Part shown: piece by piece, positions 19,976-27,480 of the stretch
Position numbering within the stretch: position 1 is the first letter of the stretch
Layout: the number at the start of each line of letters is the position of its first letter
Assembly: GCF_000759345.1 (NCBI RefSeq)
Contig: NZ_JPZL01000001.1
Location: forward strand, 930,001-994,000
Direction: 5' to 3'
Origin: Litchfieldella xinjiangensis
GTDB lineage: Bacteria; Pseudomonadota; Gammaproteobacteria; Pseudomonadales; Halomonadaceae
Length of the DNA stretch: 64,000 nt
Translations under genes and position numbers: made by a program
The notes under the pieces: model-generated
Database searches by the model: none
What the model was told of the DNA's origin: nothing
What the model saw: only the letters and a program-made list of their open reading frames with translations

Positions 19976-20518
19976 ATGGATACCTTAGGTCCCCGAATCA
20001 AACGTCTACGCCAGCAGGCCAACCTCAACAAGGCGGCCTTGGCGCGCCGCGTGGGTGTCTCCGACGTCACCATCTCCTACTGGGAGTCCGGTGCGATCAA
20101 GCAGATTGGCCACGAACGTCTGGTTGCCCTGTCCGATGCCCTGGGCTGCTCCTTGGGGGAGCTTCTCGCCAACCCAGCCAAGCCTAGCCTGCCCCGCGTG
20201 CTGGTGCTCAACGCTCATCCACCGGTTCCTTGGGAAAGCCGAAGCGAATCGATCATTTCGCTACCCAGTGAACTGATCGATTCGGTGCTCCCGCTACATT
20301 GCTACCTGGTTACACCGGGGGCCGAGCAGCATTTCGACCATTTGGCGCATGGCGACCTGGCAGCCGTTTGCGCCACGTCCACCGTGAGCGAGCCCGGGCT
20401 TTATGTCGTGGAGCGGGAGAAAAGGATAGAAGTGGTAAGGCTCGACACCGATACACCGACCGGCGGCGGCACCTGGCGGGTGCATGGCGCCATACAGGCA
20501 CAGTGGTCCTTGGCCTAA
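19976..20518 (+). CDS. XRE-family regulator with S24-like C-terminal domain
   Basis: A 180-residue regulator. The ATG at 19976 follows GAGGTGG and was chosen over an in-frame ATG at 19913. Residues 1-60 form a helix-turn-helix of the XRE type (RIKRLRQQANLNKAALARRVGVSDVTISYWESG). The C-terminal half (about 75-180: LPLHCYLVTPGAEQHF, HGDLAAVCA, PGLYVVEREKRIEVVRLD, WRVHGAIQAQWSL) has the order of elements seen in CI/LexA S24 domains. The GDSM-type Ser motif is replaced by PGAEQ, so self-cleavage is unlikely. The S24 relation is inferred from pattern only. Target genes are unknown. Confidence 0.8.
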   Translation: MDTLGPRIKRLRQQANLNKAALARRVGVSDVTISYWESGAIKQIGHERLVALSDALGCSLGELLANPAKPSLPRVLVLNAHPPVPWESRSESIISLPSELIDSVLPLHCYLVTPGAEQHFDHLAHGDLAAVCATSTVSEPGLYVVEREKRIEVVRLDTDTPTGGGTWRVHGAIQAQWSLA

Positions 20519-20545
20519 TGATGGGCAAAAGCGCATCCGCAAAAT

Positions 20546-20589
20546 GATAAGTCAGCCCCCACCGATCCATGGCGCAAGGCTGACTTATC
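20546..20589. other. Perfect 12-bp inverted repeat after the XRE gene
   Basis: GATAAGTCAGCC (20546-20557) is the exact reverse complement of GGCTGACTTATC (20578-20589), with 20 nt between. It starts 28 bp after the XRE stop. There is no T tract, so it is either a factor-independent 3' end hairpin or a binding site. Confidence 0.5.
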
Positions 20590-20730
20590 GCGCACCGTCC
20601 ATGCTGCTGAGTCGAGGCCTCCATGTCCCGACATGGGTACCCTGCCAGTATTCCTCGCTATCTGGCATAACCTAAGTTATCGGGTCACGTAAAGTTCGCT
20701 CACTTCAGCCTTTCGCGTGATCGCTCGCTA

Positions 20731-21291
20731 CTACGACGTACCTGAGGTGTAATCGAATCGCAAGGTCGCCGTCCTGCCCCGGTGGCGTGCCTCGGAAACC
20801 AATTCGCCCTGCAGGTGTTCTCCCTGTGCGCCTATGACGTCACGCACCGCTTCTGGCTGGGCATGGGCGGGGCGGGCACTCACCGACACGGCATACTCAC
20901 CATCGGGCACACCACTGCCAGGCCCGAAGGGCTCCGCCGAGAAGCGCCCTGCCTCGACCCGGGTCAGGTGCCGCCAGCGCACGCCGCTGGCGACACGCTC
21001 GATCATTACCATGACTTCCGTCCCGTCCGGCAGGTTGGTCTGTCCCGTGACCTTGAGCCGTTCATCGGGCCGTGCTTCGACACGGGCCTCGATCGTCACG
21101 GGGTCCGTCATCGGTGAGAGTGACGAGGCATCTTCCTGCGAGGCTGATGGCGATTCGGATACCGTCGTGGCAGTCGCTTCCGATTCCGTGGCGTCCGGGC
21201 GCTCGGGTTCCTCACTGCAGCCGGCCATGACCCAGAGTACGGGCAGGATCACGATCCAGGAACGCCCTTTCCTTTCTCCCGCGGTTGCCAT
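20731..21291 (-). CDS. Putative lipoprotein of unknown function
   Basis: Start at 21291 is set by a strong AAGGAGG 7 nt upstream; this gives 186 residues. The N-terminus SWIVILPVLWVMAGC is a lipoprotein signal with lipobox VMAGC, so the mature protein is lipid-anchored. A Ser/Thr/Glu-rich linker (EEPERPDATESEATATTVSE) leads to a beta-rich domain of about 110 residues (PVTIEARVEARPDERLKVTGQTN, GEYAVSVSARP). This domain looks like a carbohydrate-binding or Ig-like sandwich but no family was recognised. The preceding gene on the strand is a membrane protein 144 bp upstream, separated by a terminator. Confidence 0.75.
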   Translation of the reverse strand: MATAGERKGRSWIVILPVLWVMAGCSEEPERPDATESEATATTVSESPSASQEDASSLSPMTDPVTIEARVEARPDERLKVTGQTNLPDGTEVMVMIERVASGVRWRHLTRVEAGRFSAEPFGPGSGVPDGEYAVSVSARPAHAQPEAVRDVIGAQGEHLQGELVSEARHRGRTATLRFDYTSGTS

Positions 21292-21382
21292 GCTCGCCTC
21301 CTTCAATGCGCGTTCTAGCCTCATTCTCCCATGGACGGCCGCCCACCGGCGAACGCAACCGTGAATGACATTGAGGTTCAAA

Positions 21383-21410
21383 CGAAACACGGGCGCATTG
21401 TGCGCCCGTG
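21383..21410 (-). terminator. Terminator of the gene at 21436-21990
   Basis: CACGGGCGCA (21388-21397) pairs with TGCGCCCGTG (21401-21410), 10 bp, loop 3 nt; on the minus strand TTTCGTTT follows. Confidence 0.8.
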
Positions 21411-21435
21411 CTTGGTCATTAACGGCTCTTGGAGA

Positions 21436-21990
21436 TCAGCGCTCGCTGAGTGCGATCGCCTCGGATACCGTCCAGAATTCCAGTACCGTCTCCTCATCCA
21501 GCGTTCGGACGCGTACCGTTCCGGTTTGTGTCTGCTCGAGGATACTGAGCCGCATTCCGGTCGTCGGAATGATGCAATCCTTGTTGAGCAGGGTGTCGAT
21601 TCGCCGTTGGTCGGCCTGCGTCGCGGCCACGAGGAGCTGGTTCAGCTTACGCTCCTTGAAGCAACCTGCATGACCATTGCCGGCGAATAGCGCCTGCTGG
21701 CCAAGTATGGCGGCTTCGGTATCGACAGGATCGGCATGGCTGGTCGCGAAAATGGCCTCGACATCCTGAGTGTCAGCCGTCCGTGTCGAATTCGGCGCTC
21801 CTGCCAGCGTCACGTATCCCGTGCTCACCAGTACCGCAATGAACCCCACACCGGCGGCCAGCCCAACGGGCATGGCCATCAGGTGACGAGATAACCAGTG
21901 TGTTCCCCGACCCTCCAGGTACCTGGCTGCCAGCCACCAACCTCCAAGAAAAAAAAGACTTACCCCTAACGTGGCGATGTTATCCCACAT
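21436..21990 (-). CDS. Membrane-anchored protein of unknown function
   Basis: Start at 21990 is supported by AAGGAGG 9 nt upstream; an in-frame ATG at 22011 has no ribosome site. The 184-residue product has two N-terminal hydrophobic segments (NIATLGVSLFFLGGWWLAA and about residues 37-58, MPVGLAAGVGFIAVLVSTG). A soluble C-terminal domain of about 115 residues follows, probably periplasmic, with two Cys (HAGCFKE and NKDCIIP) that could form a disulfide. No family was recognised. Confidence 0.7.
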   Translation of the reverse strand: MWDNIATLGVSLFFLGGWWLAARYLEGRGTHWLSRHLMAMPVGLAAGVGFIAVLVSTGYVTLAGAPNSTRTADTQDVEAIFATSHADPVDTEAAILGQQALFAGNGHAGCFKERKLNQLLVAATQADQRRIDTLLNKDCIIPTTGMRLSILEQTQTGTVRVRTLDEETVLEFWTVSEAIALSER

Positions 21991-22416
21991 CGTTCCCTGC
22001 CTCCTTGGCATCTTGAGCGGGCAACTGCCTTTACCCTGTTGACATGGCTGCAGTCCTGCAGCGCGTACCGGTCATTCTTCGTCTTTTTTTTCACGCCTTC
22101 ATTGGATCCTGGCGTCTTTTACTTATCGGGTTTTTGCCAATGCACACACTCTCACCCCGACAGCGGTATTATTTTTTTACCGTCGGATGTCAGCAGTAGC
22201 AGAGCGTTACCCAACAAGCCTAAACCATGGGGTCACAATTCACCACGTAAAAGGCTACTTAACTGTGCAGAACCAAGCGTCACGATGCGCTCCGGAGGTC
22301 GAAGGCGAGAACACATGACATCTACATCGTATCCGCATGTTTTCTAATCAATGCCTTACCGAAGTACGCCCGTTCGGGCCCTGAAGACTTGCCGGACAAC
22401 GTCCATCTCATGAATA
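21991..22416. other. Non-coding region upstream of umuD
   Basis: No supportable gene in these 426 bp. A short inverted repeat GCTGCAG-TC-CTGCAGC is at 22047-22062 and several T runs occur near 22085-22180. The umuD SOS box follows at once. Confidence 0.5.
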
Positions 22417-22432
22417 CTGTATATATTTACAG
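22417..22432 (+). promoter_or_regulatory. LexA (SOS) box of umuDC
   Basis: CTGT-ATATATTT-ACAG matches the gammaproteobacterial LexA consensus CTGT-N8-ACAG with an all-A/T centre. It ends 16 bp before the umuD GTG and overlaps the expected promoter, so umuDC should be repressed by LexA and induced by DNA damage. Confidence 0.92.
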
Positions 22433-22448
22433 ATATAGGAGATCACTC

Positions 22449-22889
22449 GTGTCCCTACAGTTGCTGAGCCAGGCCCACCCCGACCCGACGCCCTGCTGGC
22501 TTCCCTACCCGCTGGTACTCACCCGTGCCGGTCTGAGCGGCTTTCCCTCCCCCGCCCAGGACTACGAGGAGCGCGCCCTGGACCTCAACCAGCACCTGGT
22601 GAGGCATCCTGCAGCCACCTTCTTCATGCGCGTGACGGGCGACAGCATGGAGCCACTCGGTATCCGGGCTGGGGATCTTCTGGTGATCGACCGCTCCATC
22701 GAGCTGCGCCCCGGGCATATTCTGGTGGCCTCGATCGATGGCGAGGTCGTCGTCAAACGCTATGACCTCATCGGCAAGCAGCCCTTCCTTTGCTCCGGCA
22801 ACCCGCGTTATGCCCCGATTCCACTGGCCGAGTGCGATTGCCAGGTGTGGGGTGTCGTGCGGGCGGTGGTTCATGAGTGCCTGTCATGA
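22449..22889 (+). CDS. umuD: UmuD, SOS mutagenesis protein (S24 peptidase)
   Basis: Accessory subunit of DNA polymerase V, activated by RecA-stimulated self-cleavage. GTG at 22449 is preceded by AGGAG 7 nt away; upstream ATGs overlap the SOS box and are rejected. The product has 146 residues. The catalytic Ser is S66 in TGDSMEPLG and the Lys is K103 in VVKRYD; the spacing matches E. coli S60/K97. The predicted cleavage point is S30-G31 before FPSPAQDY, where E. coli has Cys-Gly. It overlaps umuC by 4 bp (ATGA). Confidence 0.95.
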   Translation: MSLQLLSQAHPDPTPCWLPYPLVLTRAGLSGFPSPAQDYEERALDLNQHLVRHPAATFFMRVTGDSMEPLGIRAGDLLVIDRSIELRPGHILVASIDGEVVVKRYDLIGKQPFLCSGNPRYAPIPLAECDCQVWGVVRAVVHECLS

Positions 22890-24166
22890 TCGGTCTGGTC
22901 GATTGCAATAACTTCTATGTCTCGTGCGAGCGCGTGTTCCAGCCCAAGCTAATGGGCCAGCCGGTAGGAATCATGTCCAACAACGACGGCTGCGTGATCG
23001 CCCGCTCCAACGAGCTGAAGGCGCTGGGAATCGACATGGGCGTGCCCGCCTTCAAACTTCAATCCTTGGTGCGCCAAGGCCGAATACACCTGCTCTCGTC
23101 CAACTACGAGCTGTATGGCGACATGAGCCGACGAGTGCAGGCAGTGCTCGAGGAGTTCTCGGCCGGGGTCGAGCCCTATTCGATCGACGAGATGTTCGTG
23201 CACTTTGCGGGATTCGATCGCAAGACCACCCACGACCTGGCCCGCACCCTGCATGATCGTGTGCATCGCTATACCGGCATTCCCGTTTCCGTCGGCGTCG
23301 CGCCGACCCGCACATTGGCCAAACTGGCCAATCGGGCCGCCAAGAAGCTTCCCGCTTACGACGGAGTATGCATATTGTCACCAGATAGCCCCGAAACACG
23401 TGGCTTGCTGCAGCAAACCGAACTGGGCGATGTGTGGGGGGTGGGACGGCGACTGGTCGAGCGCCTGACGATCATGGGGATCCGCACGGCTTGGGATCTT
23501 CACCAACAGGACCCCAAGCGTATTCGACGCAAGTTCAGCGTCACACTGGAGCGCACCGTACTCGAACTGCAAGGCCAGCCCGCCATCGACATGCGGGATA
23601 CCGACGAGGCCCGCCTGCGCATCATGACCTCGCGCAGCTTTGGCCGCCTGACCGATGACCTGGGCGAAATCCGCGAGGCCATTCGTCAACATGCCCAACG
23701 CGGGGCCGAGAAGCTGCGTGAGCAGCGCAGCCTGGCCCGCGCCGTACTGGTCTTCCTCAAGACCAACAAGCATCGACCCGATCTGCCTCAGTACTTTCCC
23801 AGCGCCATCGTCGAACTCGAGCGCCCCAGCGATGATTCCCGCCTGATCATTCAGGCCGCCCAGCAGGCGCTGGGCACGATCTACCGGCCGCGCTATCGCT
23901 ATATGAAAGTGGGCGTCATGCTGCTCGACCTGATCGATGCCGACCGAGAGCAACTCTCGCTGCTCGATACTCCCCAGAGCGAGGGCGATCGGCAACGTAG
24001 CCAGCAACTGATGGCCACCCTTGATGAGCTTAACCGACGCATGGGACGCGGCACGGTCAAACTCGGCCTACCTAGCGCAAATGCGGCCTGGCATCTGCGC
24101 TGCGCCCATCGCAGCAATCGCAGCACCACTCGCTGGGACGAAATCCCCGAGGCCAAGGCCCAATAG
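22886..24166 (+). CDS. umuC: UmuC, DNA polymerase V catalytic subunit
   Basis: Y-family translesion DNA polymerase, 426 residues, close to E. coli UmuC (422). The N-terminal motif GLVDCNNFYVSCERVF carries the first metal-binding Asp. PYSIDEMFVHF holds the SxDE catalytic acids, and SVGVAPTRTLAKLANRAAKK is the typical Y-family segment. Helix-hairpin-helix and little-finger regions follow. It works with UmuD' under SOS control and is the last gene before a terminator. Confidence 0.96.
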   Translation: MIGLVDCNNFYVSCERVFQPKLMGQPVGIMSNNDGCVIARSNELKALGIDMGVPAFKLQSLVRQGRIHLLSSNYELYGDMSRRVQAVLEEFSAGVEPYSIDEMFVHFAGFDRKTTHDLARTLHDRVHRYTGIPVSVGVAPTRTLAKLANRAAKKLPAYDGVCILSPDSPETRGLLQQTELGDVWGVGRRLVERLTIMGIRTAWDLHQQDPKRIRRKFSVTLERTVLELQGQPAIDMRDTDEARLRIMTSRSFGRLTDDLGEIREAIRQHAQRGAEKLREQRSLARAVLVFLKTNKHRPDLPQYFPSAIVELERPSDDSRLIIQAAQQALGTIYRPRYRYMKVGVMLLDLIDADREQLSLLDTPQSEGDRQRSQQLMATLDELNRRMGRGTVKLGLPSANAAWHLRCAHRSNRSTTRWDEIPEAKAQ

Positions 24167-24191
24167 CCACTTATCGCAGGCATAAACAGGC

Positions 24192-24240
24192 AAAAAAAGA
24201 AGGCCCAACCAATAATGATTGGGCCTTCGATCACTGCTTT
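24192..24240 (+). terminator. Terminator of umuDC
   Basis: GAAGGCCCAA (24199-24208) pairs with TTGGGCCTTC (24219-24228), 10 bp. T-rich sequence follows downstream, and an A run precedes it, so it can also work on the other strand. Confidence 0.75.
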
Positions 24241-24247
24241 TTCTTAC

Positions 24248-24283
24248 AAGCAAAAACGACAAGACCCGCCTGAGCGGGTCTTG
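24248..24283 (-). terminator. Terminator of the cold-shock gene
   Basis: CAAGACCCGC (24260-24269) pairs with GCGGGTCTTG (24274-24283); on the minus strand a TTTTT tract follows a few bases later. It lies about 43 bp after the csp stop. Confidence 0.75.
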
Positions 24284-24325
24284 AAGATCGGCGCCTTGCG
24301 GCGCCAAGCACACCTAACCGGTCGG

Positions 24326-24529
24326 TTAGAGGGGCTTGATGTTAGCAGCCTGAAGGCCTTTCTTGCCCTGGGTCACGTCAAAAGAGACTTGTTGACCTTC
24401 CTGCAGGGACTTGAAGCCGTCAGCCTGGATTTCGGAGAAGTGGGCGAAAAGATCGTCACCACCATCGCTCGGAGCGATAAAGCCGAAACCCTTGGAGTCG
24501 TTGAACCACTTGACTGTGCCAGTTGCCAT
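24326..24529 (-). CDS. Cold-shock domain protein (CspA family)
   Basis: A 67-residue single cold-shock domain, an RNA/ssDNA chaperone. RNP1 is KGFGFI (with [14 protein letters not shown]) and RNP2 is DLFAHFSEI. The paralogue (CspA, CspC, CspD and so on) cannot be told from sequence alone. It is monocistronic, with its own terminator and about 250 bp of upstream non-coding DNA that may include a structured 5' leader, as is common for cold-shock mRNAs. Confidence 0.95.
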   Translation of the reverse strand: MATGTVKWFNDSKGFGFIAPSDGGDDLFAHFSEIQADGFKSLQEGQQVSFDVTQGKKGLQAANIKPL

Positions 24530-24778
24530 GTTCGATTTCCTTACGCGCTAGGCGTGTTGTTGCGATTGCCGGGTAATACCCGAGAGAAGTGGGCAAAACA
24601 AGGGATATGACCAGGCTACCGAATAAATCGAGTACAACTGACAATATGCATCTTGCTACCTACTTCGCACACTCTATCACTGGGTAGACTTACAGTCAAG
24701 TCGATGACGTGACGACCTAAGGGGAAGCACGTAGGGTAGAGGGTTCAAGGCAAGGAAACGACAGGCAAGGAAGCAGCG

Positions 24779-25327
24779 ATGAGCGACACGCGAGTGACTT
24801 ATACCTATGAAGGCCGAGTCCCGGCCAAGCCAAGGATCGAGCAGGGTGAACTCTGGATTCCCGTGGCCCATCATATCGAGGGCGTCTTCGAGAACCGCGA
24901 CAATGTCACCACGATTACCTACGAACGCGCCGAGGGCGAGCTTGCCGATGAGACATTGAAACTGGCCGAGGAGTACCGCGCACTCCATGCGCAAACCGAA
25001 CATACCCCCCACCCCGAGGTCGCGTTCTCGCTGGAAACGCTCCCCACCCTTCCCCAGGGACTCGACGCCCCTATCGAGCGGGCCGGCTGGCAGATCTATC
25101 GCACCGAAGACACGCTATATGCCAGCCATAGCAGCCCGGCAGAAGGCCAAGCGCAAGTGGCTTATTACCGGCTCCACCCGAAGGATGACGACGCCAGCTT
25201 GTCCGAGGCACTCGAACGGTTCGAACGCGCAATCGTCGAGCATGGGCGCAAGCGCATCCGACTGAAACAGGTCAATACCCAGATGCAGCGGAATGCCGAA
25301 ACCTTGCGCTCACACATGGAAATCTGA
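24779..25327 (+). CDS. Conserved-looking protein of unknown function
   Basis: A 182-residue acidic, probably cytosolic protein without signal peptide or membrane segment. It begins MSDTRVTYTYEGRVPAKPRIEQGELW. The middle is rich in Glu (YERAEGELADETLKLAEEYRAL), and the C-terminus is a likely helix with a basic patch (ERFERAIVEHGRKRIRLKQVNTQMQRN). No family was recognised. An AAGGAAGCAGCG stretch just before the ATG serves as ribosome site. It is convergent with the SDR gene, only 2 bp apart. Confidence 0.7.
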   Translation: MSDTRVTYTYEGRVPAKPRIEQGELWIPVAHHIEGVFENRDNVTTITYERAEGELADETLKLAEEYRALHAQTEHTPHPEVAFSLETLPTLPQGLDAPIERAGWQIYRTEDTLYASHSSPAEGQAQVAYYRLHPKDDDASLSEALERFERAIVEHGRKRIRLKQVNTQMQRNAETLRSHMEI

Positions 25328-25329
25328 CC

Positions 25330-26295
25330 CTACTTGCGGCGCTCGCGCCACCACCATGCGCCTGCCAATGCCGCCACAGCCGCCGTGGCCATTAGCGCCG
25401 AGCCATAGCGCGGGCGTGACGATCGGAACCCACCATCGATGCGCCGCTGCGCCGAGGGAGGCGAGAACAGGTTCCCCGAATAGCGTGGCAGCGGTCGAGC
25501 CCGGCTGAGCGAGGCGTTGACCAATCTAGCGTTGAGCTGACTATAGCCCGGCACCCCATGCGCCAGGCGGGCCAGCACCGAGGGGAAGCCGACATAGATG
25601 CTGTGACGCGGTCGGCGTGCGGCGCCGACGATCGCCCGGGCGGTGCGACGGGGGTCATAGACCGGGGGCACGGGCTTGATGTTGCGTCCGGTGTAGTTGC
25701 CGCCATCGCGAAACCCTGGGGTATCCATGACAGCAGGATAGAGATTGCAGACATGGATATCGGGCCAGCGCTGCAGTTCACCTTGCAGACTCTCGGCAAA
25801 GGCCCGCAGCCCGAACTTGGCGGCGCTGTAGGATGCCGCGTAGGGCTGGGGCGTAAAGCCGCCCAGGGAAATGTTATTGATCAGCGTGCCCGCACGTTGG
25901 CGCTTGAAGTGCGGAAGCACGGCGTGTGCGCCTCGTAGCTGCCCCACCAGATCGGTCTGGATCACCTGTTCGTGCGCATCCAGGGGGATCTCATCGAACG
26001 CGCCCAGCGCGCCGATCCCTGCATTGTTCACCCAGATATCGATATGTCCGGCGGTATCGATGGCCGTGTTTACCAGGCGGGTCACGTCTTCCGACAGGGT
26101 GACATCGGCCACCACGATCATCGCCGGGGCGCCCAAGCGATGGCACTCCTCGGCAACGTCATGAAGCGCCTGACGATCGCGTGCGGCCAGGAAAAGTGCA
26201 GCGCCGTGGCGCGCGAACTCATGCGCGGTAGCACGCCCGATACCACTGGAGGCACCAGTGATCACCACGACGCTGTTGTGCAGATCGATAGCCAT
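25330..26295 (-). CDS. Short-chain dehydrogenase/reductase with C-terminal membrane anchor
   Basis: NAD(P)-dependent SDR-family oxidoreductase of 321 residues. The cofactor motif is VVITGASSGIGRATAHEFA, NNAGIGALG follows, and the catalytic Ser and YxxxK are in NISLGG and SYSAAKFGLRAF. After the SDR core (about 250 residues) a basic region leads to a hydrophobic C-terminal segment (SALMATAAVAALAGAWWW) ending RERRK, suggesting membrane association. AGGAGG precedes the ATG. The substrate is unknown. It follows ectD on the same strand but a strong terminator lies between them. Confidence 0.9.
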   Translation of the reverse strand: MAIDLHNSVVVITGASSGIGRATAHEFARHGAALFLAARDRQALHDVAEECHRLGAPAMIVVADVTLSEDVTRLVNTAIDTAGHIDIWVNNAGIGALGAFDEIPLDAHEQVIQTDLVGQLRGAHAVLPHFKRQRAGTLINNISLGGFTPQPYAASYSAAKFGLRAFAESLQGELQRWPDIHVCNLYPAVMDTPGFRDGGNYTGRNIKPVPPVYDPRRTARAIVGAARRPRHSIYVGFPSVLARLAHGVPGYSQLNARLVNASLSRARPLPRYSGNLFSPPSAQRRIDGGFRSSRPRYGSALMATAAVAALAGAWWWRERRK

Positions 26296-26323
26296 GCCAG
26301 CCTCCTGCTATGAATGAGCCGTA

Positions 26324-26364
26324 TAAAAACAAGGGCGCCAGGCCGAGTTGGCCGTGGCGCCCTT
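26324..26364 (-). terminator. Terminator of ectD
   Basis: AAGGGCGCCA (26331-26340) pairs with TGGCGCCCTT (26355-26364), with an inner GGCC/GGCC pairing; on the minus strand GTTTTTA follows. It is 20 bp after the ectD stop. Confidence 0.85.
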
Positions 26365-26383
26365 TCAACCCCTCACACCGCAA

Positions 26384-27292
26384 TTACTTCAGCGGCTTCA
26401 ACGGGCTCCAGTCCTTGCGATTGGCCAGGAACTCCGGACGCGGCTTGTTACCGCAGTACGGAGCGTGCAGCGTGTTCTCGACACTGTTGTAGACGAAGAA
26501 CAAGTTGCTGCGCGGCCAGCAGGACATATTGATGTTCGAACCATGCATGGTGTTGCATTCGAACATCACCAGCGAGCCTGCCTTGCCCTTGGGCGCCTCG
26601 ATGTCGCCCTTCACCATCACGTCACGCAGGCTGGCATCGTCGGGAACACCGATATCCTGGCTCTTCAGCGATTCCTTGTAGTTATCCTCCGGTGTACGTC
26701 CCACACAGGGGATGAAGTACTTGTGCGAGCCGGGGATCAACATCAGCGGACCATTGAACTCGCCGTTGTCGGTCAGCACGATCGAGCAGCTCAGCGAACG
26801 CATGCGCGGCATGCCGTCCTCGCTGTGCCATGTCTCGAAATCGGAGTGCCAGTCGAAGCCCTTGCCCTTGAAGCCGGGCTTGTAGTTGATGCGGGACTGG
26901 TGGATATAAACCCCTTTACCCAGCAACTGCTCCACCATGCCCAGCAGGCGCGGATCCCGGGTCAGGCGATCGAAGCGCTCGGAGACCTGGTGGATACCGA
27001 AGACGGAACGGATCTCCTGTTTACCCGGTTCGAGCACGGTGCCCTCGGACAGTTTGAGGTCCTCGTCTTCTTCATACTCACGCAATTCCTGGAGGAACTG
27101 CTCGACTTCGTCTTCGCTCAGGAAATTGTCGAAGGAAATGAAGCCCTTCTCCTCGAACTCGTCGACCTGTTCCTTGCTCAGGGGGCCGTCTTCACGCTCG
27201 CTGCCCTCGGTGTGGACGACCGGGTCGAGACGCTCGAACATGCCCAGCTTGCGTTCGATACGGGTAGGGAATAAATCCTGAGTGTCGTTCAT
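26384..27292 (-). CDS. ectD: Ectoine hydroxylase
   Basis: Fe(II)/2-oxoglutarate-dependent dioxygenase that converts the compatible solute ectoine to 5-hydroxyectoine, giving osmotic and heat protection. Start at 27292 has AAGGAG in front and gives 302 residues, the family length. The iron ligands are H149 and D151 in FDWHSDFETWHSEDG and H250 in CNTMHGSNIN. The ectoine-binding signature region YIHQSRINYKPGFKGKGFDW is well kept. It stands alone, away from any ectABC genes in the window, as is known in Halomonas elongata. A hairpin CATGCAG/CTGCATG (27337-27356) lies in its upstream region. Confidence 0.97.
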   Translation of the reverse strand: MNDTQDLFPTRIERKLGMFERLDPVVHTEGSEREDGPLSKEQVDEFEEKGFISFDNFLSEDEVEQFLQELREYEEDEDLKLSEGTVLEPGKQEIRSVFGIHQVSERFDRLTRDPRLLGMVEQLLGKGVYIHQSRINYKPGFKGKGFDWHSDFETWHSEDGMPRMRSLSCSIVLTDNGEFNGPLMLIPGSHKYFIPCVGRTPEDNYKESLKSQDIGVPDDASLRDVMVKGDIEAPKGKAGSLVMFECNTMHGSNINMSCWPRSNLFFVYNSVENTLHAPYCGNKPRPEFLANRKDWSPLKPLK

Positions 27293-27480
27293 GGCAAACT
27301 TCTCCTTAGTTCGCGTATTGCATCGCAAATCCATCGCATGCAGTGACCCCTGCATGACCAAGGTAGCGAGTAAGGAAGCACAACGCAAAGGAGGCGAAGG
27401 GGTACCAGGGCCTTGGGCCCGGGGTATGAACGCCTCAAGCCACGGCAGGCCTGGGCGAGGGAGAAGTGTGTCGTCGTGTT

